DNA of 11,894 nt from Heyndrickxia sporothermodurans (lineage in GTDB: Bacteria > Bacillota > Bacilli > Bacillales > Bacillaceae_C). The translations under genes were made by a program, and so were the position numbers. The stretch lies in the NCBI RefSeq assembly GCF_016785185.1, contig NZ_JAEKDY010000108.1; one strand, given 5' to 3'. The notes beneath the pieces are model-generated. The model was given only the letters and a program-made list of their open reading frames with translations. It was not told the origin of the DNA and did not search any database. Positions 1 to 6,239 of the stretch are shown here, in pieces (the first letter of the stretch is position 1; every line of letters begins with the position of its first letter).

Positions 1-56
1 TTGTCCCAACAGGAAGTGTAGTAGTATTTAAGAATGTTGACAAGTGGTTTTTTTAA
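1..56 (+). CDS. C-terminal tail of an unidentified protein (partial, runs off the left edge)
   Basis: One frame reads open from base 3 and ends in TAA at 54-56, giving the tail VPTGSVVVFKNVDKWFF. The residue mix looks protein-like rather than random, and the stop codon sits exactly at the edge of a large palindrome, as expected when a gene is followed by a hairpin. Because the DNA here interrupts topB, a transposase or other mobile-element protein is a reasonable guess, but I do not recognise the family from 17 residues. It could also be a chance open frame. Confidence 0.35.
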   Translation, partial: VPTGSVVVFKNVDKWFF

Positions 57-92
57 TTTGTGCTGGCCCCCCGGGGGGCCAGCACAAATTAA
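53..92. repeat. Perfect 40-bp palindrome with no spacer
   Basis: The two 20-base arms, 53-72 and 73-92, are exact reverse complements meeting at CCCCCCGGGGGG. The core is very GC-rich in an AT-rich region. As RNA it would form an extremely stable hairpin directly after the stop codon at 54-56, so a terminator is possible. However, neither strand has a clear U-run after the stem: the T-run at about 48-54 precedes it on the + strand. Alternatives are a sub-terminal structure of an insertion element or a sequence-joining artefact. Confidence 0.85.
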
Positions 93-385
93 TTGCCATC
101 CCCTACATATCTAGAATGCCATAAACAATTAAACTGTTTTCCGGTTTGTTTTATAACTACTAATTTCATGCGTTCCGGAAGCATAGGCAGATCTTCAAGA
201 TTCCATGATTTATATTTATTGTCATATGCCTCAGGATCTGCTAGAGTCACTAAATGTCCCAATGCCCATGTAACAATATATTTGTCGCCTTCGATAAATC
301 CATTTCCTTTCTTCGTACACTTCAATACACTTGCTATATCACGAGCAACTGAGGGTTTCTCAGCTATCACTACACTTTTTGCCAT
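89..385 (-). pseudogene. topB: DNA topoisomerase III, N-terminal fragment
   Basis: Type IA topoisomerase III relaxes or decatenates DNA by single-strand passage and is normally about 700 residues long. Here only the first part of the Toprim domain remains. It includes the catalytic-glutamate motif AEKPS (Glu9), the conserved VTWALGHLVTLADP stretch (residues 38-51) and KQTGKQFN at 79-86. After residue 86 the frame continues for 12 unrelated residues and stops in the palindrome region. The DxD metal-binding motif of Toprim, the active-site tyrosine domain and the gate domains are all missing, so the product cannot be active. The start is well supported by AAAGGAG about 11 bases upstream of the ATG at 385. 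I infer disruption by inserted or rearranged DNA. The family assignment is secure. Confidence 0.9.
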
Positions 386-463
386 TTTTTCTTAAACTCC
401 TTTACTTACTATGTACAGTCTAATATACCATAGTTTTCGCAGAAAAAATGGATGGCACTTTAT

Positions 464-1690
464 TTAGTCGTTTTCGTTAAGCTCACGTACTTTCTTATCA
501 CTTGGTAATAAAAACGTTAATAAGCCAAATAAAGGAAGGGCACTACAAAAAATCATCACAAATTTAATACTAAACAAATCTGCTAGATTTCCATAAATGA
601 CTGCTCCGATTGCTCCCATTCCAAAAGCAAGACCGACAATTAGACCTGAAACCATCCCAATTTTTTGTGGCATAAGTTCTTGAGCATATACAACTGTAAC
701 ACTAAAGCTTGAAGTAACGATAAATCCTATTAAGAAAAACAACGGAATGACCCAAAATAACGGTACATATGGAAGAATAAGTGTTAATGGGGCAGCTCCA
801 ACAAGAGAAAATAATATTATATTACGTTTTCCGAAACGATCCGCTAACGGTCCACCTAAAAATGTCCCCATTACTCCCGCAATCATAAAAATAAATACAA
901 ATATTTGTGCATGTGTAATGCTAACACCATAGTCTTCTATTAAGTAGAATTGGTAGAAGTTTGATATGCCTGCAGAATACCATGAGCGTGCAAAAACGAT
1001 AAATACGAGTAAAGCCATTGCCAGTTTAATTTTTGGATTAATTGCATTTTTGGAATTTGATACTACCTTTTTCTTCGTCTTTACGCCTATTGCAATTTGA
1101 CGCTGATACCATTTTGAAACATATAATAAAAGCATAATTCCCAAAGCCGCTACAAAGGTAAAAGATAAAATTCCTTTTTGACCATATGGATAAAATATAA
1201 GTGCAGTAAATACGGGTGCCAGTGATTGACCAAAATTACCCCCAACCTGATAAATAGATTGTGCTAATCCCCGCTTTCCTCCTGCGGCCATATATGCCAC
1301 TCTTGATCCTTCCGGGTGAAAAACGGCTGAACCTATTCCTATAAAAAACACCGAACATAATATGACATAGAAATTAGGTGACAAACCGAACCCAATTAAG
1401 CCAATCATACTCATAAACATTCCTAATGGAAGTAAGAATGGAGTTGGCCGTTTATCTGCATAATACCCAAATACAGGCTGCATTACTGAGGAAGTCATAT
1501 TCACAACAAACGCTATCCACCCTATTTGTGAATAACTTAAACTTAATGTTTTCTCCAGTATTGGAAACATTGCAGGTACTACCGCTTGGATGGAATCATT
1601 AAAAAAATGCCCTGTTCCAATAGCGAACAAAATTCCGTAAATCGTATTTAACCCAATATTTTGCTTTTTTTGCTTTGCCGCAACTGCCAT
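464..1690 (-). CDS. MFS exporter, fosmidomycin-resistance (Fsr/YfnC) type
   Basis: This is a 408-residue integral membrane protein with about twelve hydrophobic segments and a charged central loop (KTKKKVVSNSK) between two six-helix halves, the usual major facilitator layout. The start NTIYGILFAIGTGHFFNDS, with its GHFFNDS motif in the first helix, the segment HPEGSRVAYMAAG after helix four, and the ADRFGKR loop of the second half match the Fsr subgroup, which exports fosmidomycin and related compounds. The natural substrate cannot be read from sequence. The frame is open up to an ATG at 1786, but I prefer the ATG at 1690. It has GGAAAGAGAG seven bases upstream, it begins MAVAAKQKKQ, and a TATAAT box at 1731-1736 lies inside the longer version. 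It is transcribed away from the small gene at 1829 and appears monocistronic. Confidence 0.9.
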   Translation of the reverse strand: MAVAAKQKKQNIGLNTIYGILFAIGTGHFFNDSIQAVVPAMFPILEKTLSLSYSQIGWIAFVVNMTSSVMQPVFGYYADKRPTPFLLPLGMFMSMIGLIGFGLSPNFYVILCSVFFIGIGSAVFHPEGSRVAYMAAGGKRGLAQSIYQVGGNFGQSLAPVFTALIFYPYGQKGILSFTFVAALGIMLLLYVSKWYQRQIAIGVKTKKKVVSNSKNAINPKIKLAMALLVFIVFARSWYSAGISNFYQFYLIEDYGVSITHAQIFVFIFMIAGVMGTFLGGPLADRFGKRNIILFSLVGAAPLTLILPYVPLFWVIPLFFLIGFIVTSSFSVTVVYAQELMPQKIGMVSGLIVGLAFGMGAIGAVIYGNLADLFSIKFVMIFCSALPLFGLLTFLLPSDKKVRELNEND

Positions 1691-1730
1691 TAAACATCTC
1701 TCTTTCCAATTAGCATTTTTATATAGATTG

Positions 1731-1736
1731 ATTATA
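1731..1736 (-). promoter_or_regulatory. Candidate -10 box of the MFS exporter gene
   Basis: The - strand reads TATAAT here, about 40 bases upstream of the chosen ATG at 1690, giving an untranslated leader of roughly 34 bases. The -35 region is weak (TTTCGA at 16-base spacing). Its position argues against starting the protein at 1786. Confidence 0.45.
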
Positions 1737-1828
1737 CAACTTTTTTTGCTACTCGAAATAAATTTTTTCAAAATTGATACATACATACTATTATGAAAAT
1801 GTTAGAAAATAGTATTGGAGGTGATTGT

Positions 1829-1957
1829 ATGGGTAAAAGAAAAAAAGATCCATCAAAAACAGGATTAAGTAATCCGAATGTGAAAGGACAGGGAACAACT
1901 AATATGGAGACAGGCCAAGTTCAGGCTGATGCATCAAGAAAAAAACATGGAAGATAA
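1829..1957 (+). CDS. Small basic YuzL-like protein, 42 aa
   Basis: The ATG at 1829 follows a near-perfect ribosome binding site, GGAGGTGAT at 1817-1825, so the frame is very likely translated despite its length. The product is hydrophilic, rich in Lys, Gly, Gln and Asn, has no cysteine and no membrane segment, and starts MGKRKKDPSKTGLSNPNVKG. The pattern of a basic start, a PSK-G-S motif, a VKGQG turn and a Lys-rich end resembles the YuzL-like family of about 42-residue proteins in spore formers. It also resembles minor small acid-soluble spore proteins in composition. I make the family call from memory of the pattern, so it is tentative. ykuS follows 67 bases downstream on the same strand and may be co-transcribed. 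Confidence 0.6.
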   Translation: MGKRKKDPSKTGLSNPNVKGQGTTNMETGQVQADASRKKHGR

Positions 1958-2024
1958 CCTTCTACACATTTATAGGAATAATTCAGTAATAAATTAGGCA
2001 TTTTATAATGAGGAGGTGTCAATT

Positions 2025-2267
2025 ATGACTAAAATTGGTGTTGAACAATCACTTACAAATGTGTCAGAAGCACTTAGACAAAAAGGATATGAAGTTGTTG
2101 AACTGAAAAATGAACAGGATGCAAAAGGGTGCGACTGTTGTGTTGTAACTGGCGGAGATAATAATGTAATGGGAATCCAAGATGTTATTATAGAGGGATC
2201 AGTTATTGATGCAACGGGGCTTTCTGCTGATGAAATATGTCATAAAGTTGAAAGTAAACTTCCATAA
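2025..2267 (+). CDS. ykuS: YkuS family protein (UPF0180)
   Basis: This 80-residue cytoplasmic protein has no assigned biochemical role. It matches the YkuS/UPF0180 family along its whole length: the start MTKIGVEQSLTNVSEALRQ, the central GCDCCVVTGGDNNVMGI with its CDCC motif (about residues 36-39), and the closing segment GLSADEICHKVES. The ATG at 2025 is preceded at 2011-2018 by AGGAGGTG with a 6-base gap. An in-frame GTG at 2016 lies within that ribosome binding site, so it is not the start. A strong terminator follows at 2291. The closely spaced cysteines might bind a metal or form a disulfide, but that is inference. Confidence 0.95.
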   Translation: MTKIGVEQSLTNVSEALRQKGYEVVELKNEQDAKGCDCCVVTGGDNNVMGIQDVIIEGSVIDATGLSADEICHKVESKLP

Positions 2268-2290
2268 TGATTGATTTAATTAAATGTAAT

Positions 2291-2325
2291 AAAAGAAACT
2301 GGTCTATTCAACCAGTTTCTTTTTT
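2291..2325. terminator. Bidirectional intrinsic terminator between ykuS and mobB
   Basis: Exact 13-base arms, AAAAGAAACTGGT at 2291-2303 and its complement at 2311-2323, enclose a 7-base loop. On the + strand a run of T reaches 2325. On the - strand the A-rich left arm supplies a T-rich tail. It lies between the convergent ykuS and mobB genes and can serve both. Confidence 0.9.
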
Positions 2326-2351
2326 GAGAATTACTTTTTTTCTAAAGTCAT

Positions 2352-2867
2352 CTATTCGTTTTTAGATAAATTTTCAAACAACCACTCATGAAAAATTTTA
2401 TATTCTGTAATAGGAAAAACCGGATATGAATGTCTAATTGTAAGTGGAATCCATGTAAGTACAGCACTAATATTATTTAATTTGTCCAGAAGTTTAATAT
2501 CCTCTTTATTTCGTATAATTACTGCCTTAGGATAAGATTCGTATTTGTATCCTTCGATCAAAATAAGGTCTATCGGTAATAATTCATAAATTTTTAATAT
2601 ATCTTGAAGAGCCCATTTTCGATCTTTATTTTGTAATAATAACTCACCTTTGCCTTCAACAGCAGTAATCATAGAGCCAGCTATTCGATGTTTATCTGAA
2701 TCTTTCAACCTGTTTGTTGTACTAGGTGTTCCCCCGTGTCCATGGTGTTTAATTGTTCCCACTGACAAATTATGCTCAGTCCAATATCGAATGATTTCTT
2801 GAATTACCGTTGTTTTCCCGCTATTTTGATACCCTACAATTTGGAAGATTTGTGGATTTCTATCCAT
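2352..2867 (-). CDS. mobB: Molybdopterin-guanine dinucleotide biosynthesis GTP-binding protein MobB
   Basis: MobB is a P-loop GTPase that assists MobA in attaching GMP to molybdopterin, making the MGD form of the cofactor used by enzymes such as nitrate reductase. The 171-residue product has the Walker A motif GYQNSGKT at 12-19 (Lys18), the family's KHHGH motif at 40-44, and the DLILIEGYK segment at 100-108, which matches the second nucleotide-binding region. Length is normal for the family. The ATG at 2867 lies 34 bases inside the end of moeA and has a GGAAGTGAT ribosome binding site, so the two are almost certainly translationally coupled. It is the last gene of the leftward moaA-moeA-mobB cluster and ends at the shared terminator. 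Confidence 0.95.
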   Translation of the reverse strand: MDRNPQIFQIVGYQNSGKTTVIQEIIRYWTEHNLSVGTIKHHGHGGTPSTTNRLKDSDKHRIAGSMITAVEGKGELLLQNKDRKWALQDILKIYELLPIDLILIEGYKYESYPKAVIIRNKEDIKLLDKLNNISAVLTWIPLTIRHSYPVFPITEYKIFHEWLFENLSKNE

Positions 2868-4123
2868 GGTTCATCACTTCCCGGTTGATCCTCGAATAAT
2901 AATACATCAACAGCGTCTCCTACTTTATATCCCCGAGTCCCCCCCGGAATAACCATTAAACAATTAGCCCACGCTATCGATGAAACGACATTCGATTTAT
3001 CAAGTCCTACAGGCTCAACAACTAATTTATCCATGTCAAAAGTGACCCTACTTCTAACAAATCGATTAAAAGGATTGGGTTTAGGGAAATCCGTTCGTAA
3101 TGTTGCCTTTGCTTTTGTTAAGTAGGGTTTCTCTGAATGAAGCCAAAAACGGATAATTGGTCTGACATACAATTCGAAACCGACATAACACGCAGAAGGA
3201 TTCCCGGATAATCCAAATAATAATTTGTCATTTAAATTCGCTACTGTTGTTACACTTCCCGGTCGCATAGCGATTTTATTAAAAAGAACATTAGCACCTA
3301 AACGTTTATAAATTTCAGGGAGATAATCATAATCACCTACAGACACTCCACCCGTAGTAATAATATAATCACATTCTGATAATGCTGTTTCAATCGCGGT
3401 ACAAAGCGACTTAATTTCATCAGCTCGATTCTCATACTTTCTAACTTCAGCCCCTGCTCGAACGATTTGTGATTCAATCATATAGCCATTACTATTTCTG
3501 ATTTTCCCGTGTTCTAATGGTTCATCAACATCCAAAAGTTCGCTGCCTGTTGCAATTACTCCGATTATAGGCTTTTTAATAACCGGAACTCGACTATATC
3601 CAAAAGTTGCCAACAATGCTTTTACTCCAGGGGTAATAATTGTTCCTTTCGGGATTAAGCGATCTCCTTTTTTTACGTCCTCCCCTTTAAATGAAACATT
3701 TTCTCCCGTTTTTACTTTTCTTTTGATCATAATTGTTTTTTTATTTTCCTGTTGTTCTTCTTTAACAAGTTCTAACATAATGACACAGTCGGCACCTTGC
3801 GGGAGAGCCGCTCCTGTCATAATACGAATTGCTTGAAATTGACTGACTTTTAGCGGACTAACTTGTCCAGCCCCAATTTCATCTATCACTTCAAAACATA
3901 CCGGATTTTCACTAGTTGCATTTAGTGTATCTTCTGACCGGATTGCAAATCCATCGTACGGGGATCGATCAAAATGAGGTACATCGTGATCTGAAATTAA
4001 TGGTTCACCAAGAAAGCGGTTATCACACTCATTTATTGATATCCATTCAACGCTTCCTAAACGTTTCCATTCCATTACTTTTTCAATGGCATCTTTCACC
4101 CAAATTGGTCGGCGTCTTTCCAC
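2834..4123 (-). CDS. moeA: Molybdopterin molybdenumtransferase MoeA
   Basis: MoeA inserts molybdate into adenylylated molybdopterin in the cytoplasm, giving active molybdenum cofactor. The 429-residue protein has all the family landmarks: SPYDGFA at 54-60, MTGAALPQGAD at 102-112, GEDVKKGD at 147-154, the molybdopterin-binding core IGVIATGSELLD at 187-198 and TTGGVSVGDYD at 256-266, AMRPGS at 285-290 and GLSGNPSA at 304-311. A C-terminal beta-barrel domain IV follows from about residue 335. The start is a GTG at 4123 with GGGAGGGAG about nine bases upstream; no ATG fits better. It lies 83 bases after moaA with no terminator between and overlaps mobB by 34 bases, so one transcript is likely. 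Confidence 0.97.
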   Translation of the reverse strand: MERRRPIWVKDAIEKVMEWKRLGSVEWISINECDNRFLGEPLISDHDVPHFDRSPYDGFAIRSEDTLNATSENPVCFEVIDEIGAGQVSPLKVSQFQAIRIMTGAALPQGADCVIMLELVKEEQQENKKTIMIKRKVKTGENVSFKGEDVKKGDRLIPKGTIITPGVKALLATFGYSRVPVIKKPIIGVIATGSELLDVDEPLEHGKIRNSNGYMIESQIVRAGAEVRKYENRADEIKSLCTAIETALSECDYIITTGGVSVGDYDYLPEIYKRLGANVLFNKIAMRPGSVTTVANLNDKLLFGLSGNPSACYVGFELYVRPIIRFWLHSEKPYLTKAKATLRTDFPKPNPFNRFVRSRVTFDMDKLVVEPVGLDKSNVVSSIAWANCLMVIPGGTRGYKVGDAVDVLLFEDQPGSDEPWIEIHKSSKL

Positions 4124-4206
4124 TTTACCGAACTCCCTCCCAAAACAATAAAAGAAGTATGTTAAATACTGCTTGTAAAATTATTTAAAAATAAAAATAT
4201 ATCAGA

Positions 4207-5220
4207 TTAGCCACCAATATAGGACATTTCGATTTTTTGCTTTTTTTCTTTTGGGCGACTCATTCTTTCATCAGAATAACGATCTTTTCGATGATTCCAA
4301 ATTGAGATAATCTCATCTTTGATTTTATCATCGTCCTTCTCATTACGTAGTATCTTTTTAAGATCATACCCCTTACTCGCGAATAAGCATGTATACAAGT
4401 TGCCATCAGCTGATATTCTAGCTCTTGTACAACTTGAACAAAAGGACTCAGATACGGAAGGAATAAAGCCCACTTCTGCATTTTTTTCCTTATATTTATA
4501 TCGCTTCGCTACCTCTCCAAAATACGCTGGTTCAACTTCTTCTAGTTCAAACGAACTAGAAAGTAAATGGAAAATTTCACGTTTTGTAATCACTTTTTCA
4601 AGATTCCATCCATTTGTATTGCCTACATCCATAAACTCAATAAAACGTAATGTAATATCGTTTTCATAAAAATATTTCGCCATAGGAATAATCTCCTGAT
4701 CATTGACTCCTTTTTGAACGACCATATTTATTTTTACATCAAACCCAATATCTTTTGCCATTTCAATTGCTTTTAAAACAGTCTTTGAACTGACACCCCT
4801 TCCGTTAAGGCGTTTAAAAATATCGTCATTTAATGCATCAAGACTAATATTTAATCTTCTTAAACCAGCTGCATATAAATGATTGGCTTGCTTAGGGAGA
4901 AAAATTCCATTCGTTGTTAATCCAATATCTGTTATCCCTTTTATATTTACCAAGTTTTTAATTAATTTAGAAAGATTTTTCCGCAGTAACGGTTCCCCAC
5001 CTGTTAATCGAATTTTCCGAACTCCTAGATTGGCGAATATTCCAACAAGCCTTTCGATTTCTTCGAAGGTAAGCACCTCATTTTTAGGAAGAAATGGATG
5101 ATCTGGACCAAAAATTTCAGCAGGCATACAGTAATTACATCGGAAGTTACATTTGTCTGTTACGGAAATTCGCAAATCACGAAGCGGTCGGTCCAATTTA
5201 TCAGTAATTATTTTAGACAA
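4207..5220 (-). CDS. moaA: GTP 3',8-cyclase MoaA (radical SAM), TTG start
   Basis: MoaA is a radical SAM enzyme that, with MoaC, turns GTP into cyclic pyranopterin monophosphate, the first step of molybdenum cofactor synthesis. Counting from the TTG, the protein is 337 residues. It has the SAM-cluster motif CNFRCNYC (Cys24, Cys28, Cys31), LTGGEPLLR at 73-81, NISLDAL at 124-130, the second 4Fe-4S set Cys261, Cys264 and Cys278 (CSSCTRARISADGNLYTC), and the C-terminal GG needed for activity in the family. An ATG at 5229 is in frame but abuts AGGAG (5230-5234) with no gap and is itself part of the extended Shine-Dalgarno. The TTG at 5220 has a 9-base gap and gives MSKIITDKLDRPLRDLRIS, aligned with other MoaA N-termini. 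It is the first gene of the moaA-moeA-mobB cluster. Confidence 0.97.
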   Translation of the reverse strand: MSKIITDKLDRPLRDLRISVTDKCNFRCNYCMPAEIFGPDHPFLPKNEVLTFEEIERLVGIFANLGVRKIRLTGGEPLLRKNLSKLIKNLVNIKGITDIGLTTNGIFLPKQANHLYAAGLRRLNISLDALNDDIFKRLNGRGVSSKTVLKAIEMAKDIGFDVKINMVVQKGVNDQEIIPMAKYFYENDITLRFIEFMDVGNTNGWNLEKVITKREIFHLLSSSFELEEVEPAYFGEVAKRYKYKEKNAEVGFIPSVSESFCSSCTRARISADGNLYTCLFASKGYDLKKILRNEKDDDKIKDEIISIWNHRKDRYSDERMSRPKEKKQKIEMSYIGG

Positions 5221-5234
5221 TAATCTCATCTCCT
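5218..5234 (-). promoter_or_regulatory. moaA ribosome binding site and TTG start
   Basis: Read on the - strand, the sequence is AGGAGATGAGATTATTG. AGGAGATGA matches the anti-Shine-Dalgarno partner AGGAGGTGA at eight of nine positions and contains an ATG that cannot serve as start at zero spacing. The TTG nine bases beyond AGGAG is the best start. Confidence 0.8.
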
Positions 5235-5282
5235 AAATTTCCTCTGAATCTAACATCCTGTACATATAGTTTAGCAGTTTTT

Positions 5283-5316
5283 ATAACATTTTTAATACTT
5301 TCATAATAAATGTTAT
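5283..5316. promoter_or_regulatory. Inverted repeat in the moaA-fnr intergenic region
   Basis: ATAACATTT at 5283-5291 and its exact complement AAATGTTAT at 5308-5316 flank a 16-base AT-rich spacer. It sits about 55-95 bases upstream of moaA in a 261-base divergent region, where a regulator site would be expected. It does not match the Fnr box (TGTGA-N6-TCACA). The AT-rich context makes a chance repeat possible. The rest of the region holds no other gene that I can see. Confidence 0.35.
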
Positions 5317-5481
5317 TGCTATTAAATTTATGCTGAAAATGTGGATTAAAGACAGTAAAGTAACAAGAAAATACTCTTGGCGTTAATTTCATATATACAT
5401 TTTACTTATTTTAGCGTAGTTTATAGATAGATTATCTTATAAAAATGATTAAATGAGATATGCAAAGAAGGGTGATGATGA

Positions 5482-6189
5482 ATGAGCCATCTAAAACATT
5501 CGCCAAAAACCGTACATTCTCTTCAAATAGTTGATTTACTTTGTTTTACTGAGAAAAAAATGAATATCTCAAAAGGGGATTACCTGTTTCAAGAAGGAAT
5601 GACAGGTGAGGGAATATATATAATTTTGTCAGGGAAAGTGCAAATAAGTAAGATTACTTCTGATGGACAAGAATTAACATTTAGAATTTGTAGTAAAAAT
5701 GACATTATCGGAGAGGCAATTTTGTTCTCATATTCACCCAAACATTTATTAAACGCAAAGATTATAGAAGATGGAGAAGTTGCTCTCATCAGAAAAGATA
5801 TTCTAGAAAATGAATTATTCAAAAATAGTTCTCTAGCGTTTGAATTTATGAAATGGATGAGTGACCAATATAGAAAAACACAAACGATGTTTCGTGATCT
5901 TATCCTTCATGGCAAAAAAGGTGCACTCTACTCTACCCTCATTCGCATGACAAATAGTTATGGAGTAAAAAAAGAGGATGGTATACTCATCGATTTGCCT
6001 ATAACAAACCAAGTTCTTGGAAACTTTTGTGGTACCTCTCGTGAAAATGTAAATCGTGCTTTAAGTGATTTAAAAAAAGAAGGTGTAATCTCTTATTCAA
6101 AAGGGAAAATTACGATTCACGATTTGCAATTTTTAAAAGACGCGATATGTTGTGAAGACTGTCCCGCAATCTATTGCACTATACAATGA
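5482..6189 (+). CDS. fnr: Oxygen-sensing CRP/FNR-family regulator Fnr (B. subtilis type)
   Basis: The 235-residue protein has an N-terminal cyclic-nucleotide-binding-like beta-roll (about 15-120, including KGDYLFQEGMTGEGIYIILSG), a dimerisation helix (about 118-145) and a C-terminal winged helix (about 145-215) whose recognition part is GTSRENVNRALSDLKKEG. As in B. subtilis Fnr, the cluster ligands are at the C-terminus: Cys224, Cys227 and Cys232 in CCEDCPAIYC, with Asp139 in MFRDL matching the aspartate fourth ligand known there. This separates it from enterobacterial FNR, whose cysteines are N-terminal. The known role of such proteins is activating nitrate-respiration genes when oxygen is scarce. 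The ATG at 5482 has an AAGGGTGATG ribosome binding site. It is divergent from moaA, which fits a shared low-oxygen role. Confidence 0.95.
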   Translation: MSHLKHSPKTVHSLQIVDLLCFTEKKMNISKGDYLFQEGMTGEGIYIILSGKVQISKITSDGQELTFRICSKNDIIGEAILFSYSPKHLLNAKIIEDGEVALIRKDILENELFKNSSLAFEFMKWMSDQYRKTQTMFRDLILHGKKGALYSTLIRMTNSYGVKKEDGILIDLPITNQVLGNFCGTSRENVNRALSDLKKEGVISYSKGKITIHDLQFLKDAICCEDCPAIYCTIQ

Positions 6190-6191
6190 AT

Positions 6192-6227
6192 CAGGTACTA
6201 GGCTACTTTTAACCTAGTGCCTGTTTT
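6192..6227 (+). terminator. Intrinsic terminator after fnr
   Basis: CAGGTACTAGG at 6192-6202 pairs with CCTAGTGCCTG at 6213-6223 (11 pairs, one of them G-U) around a 10-base loop, followed by TTTT. It begins three bases after the fnr stop codon. The T-run is short, and no good T-run exists in the other direction for the convergent carboxypeptidase gene. Confidence 0.7.
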
Positions 6228-6239
6228 AGTATGAAAAAC

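Larger units (their letters stand above)
1..127. mobile_element. Foreign DNA joined to topB, possibly the end of an insertion element
   Basis: Homology to topoisomerase III, read from the right, stops after codon 86 (bases 128-130). Everything left of that is unrelated: the tail of another gene, the palindrome, and about 35 non-coding bases. This arrangement fits the end of an insertion sequence lying inside topB, but no terminal inverted repeat or target duplication can be shown because the other end is outside the window. A deletion or rearrangement join is an alternative. Confidence 0.35.

Noticed and set aside
93..395. Open + strand frame of about 100 codons opposite topB
   Set aside because: It is the antisense shadow of the topB fragment, with no ribosome binding site and no recognisable protein motif.
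441..463. Terminator for the MFS gene from TTTTC/GAAAA pairing
   Set aside because: The stem is only five A/T-rich pairs with a 3-base loop and no following U-run; too weak to call.
1784..1790. CATACTA as a sigma-G promoter for the small gene at 1829
   Set aside because: The -10 fits, but the sequence 17-18 bases upstream is an A/T run with no GHATR-type -35 element.
2004..2009. TATAAT just before ykuS as its promoter
   Set aside because: Transcription would start at about 2016, inside the ribosome binding site, leaving no usable leader for the ATG at 2025.
4124..4206. Possible terminator or promoter between moaA and moeA
   Set aside because: The 83-base gap shows no stable hairpin with a T-run and no well-spaced -35/-10 pair; read-through as one operon is simpler.
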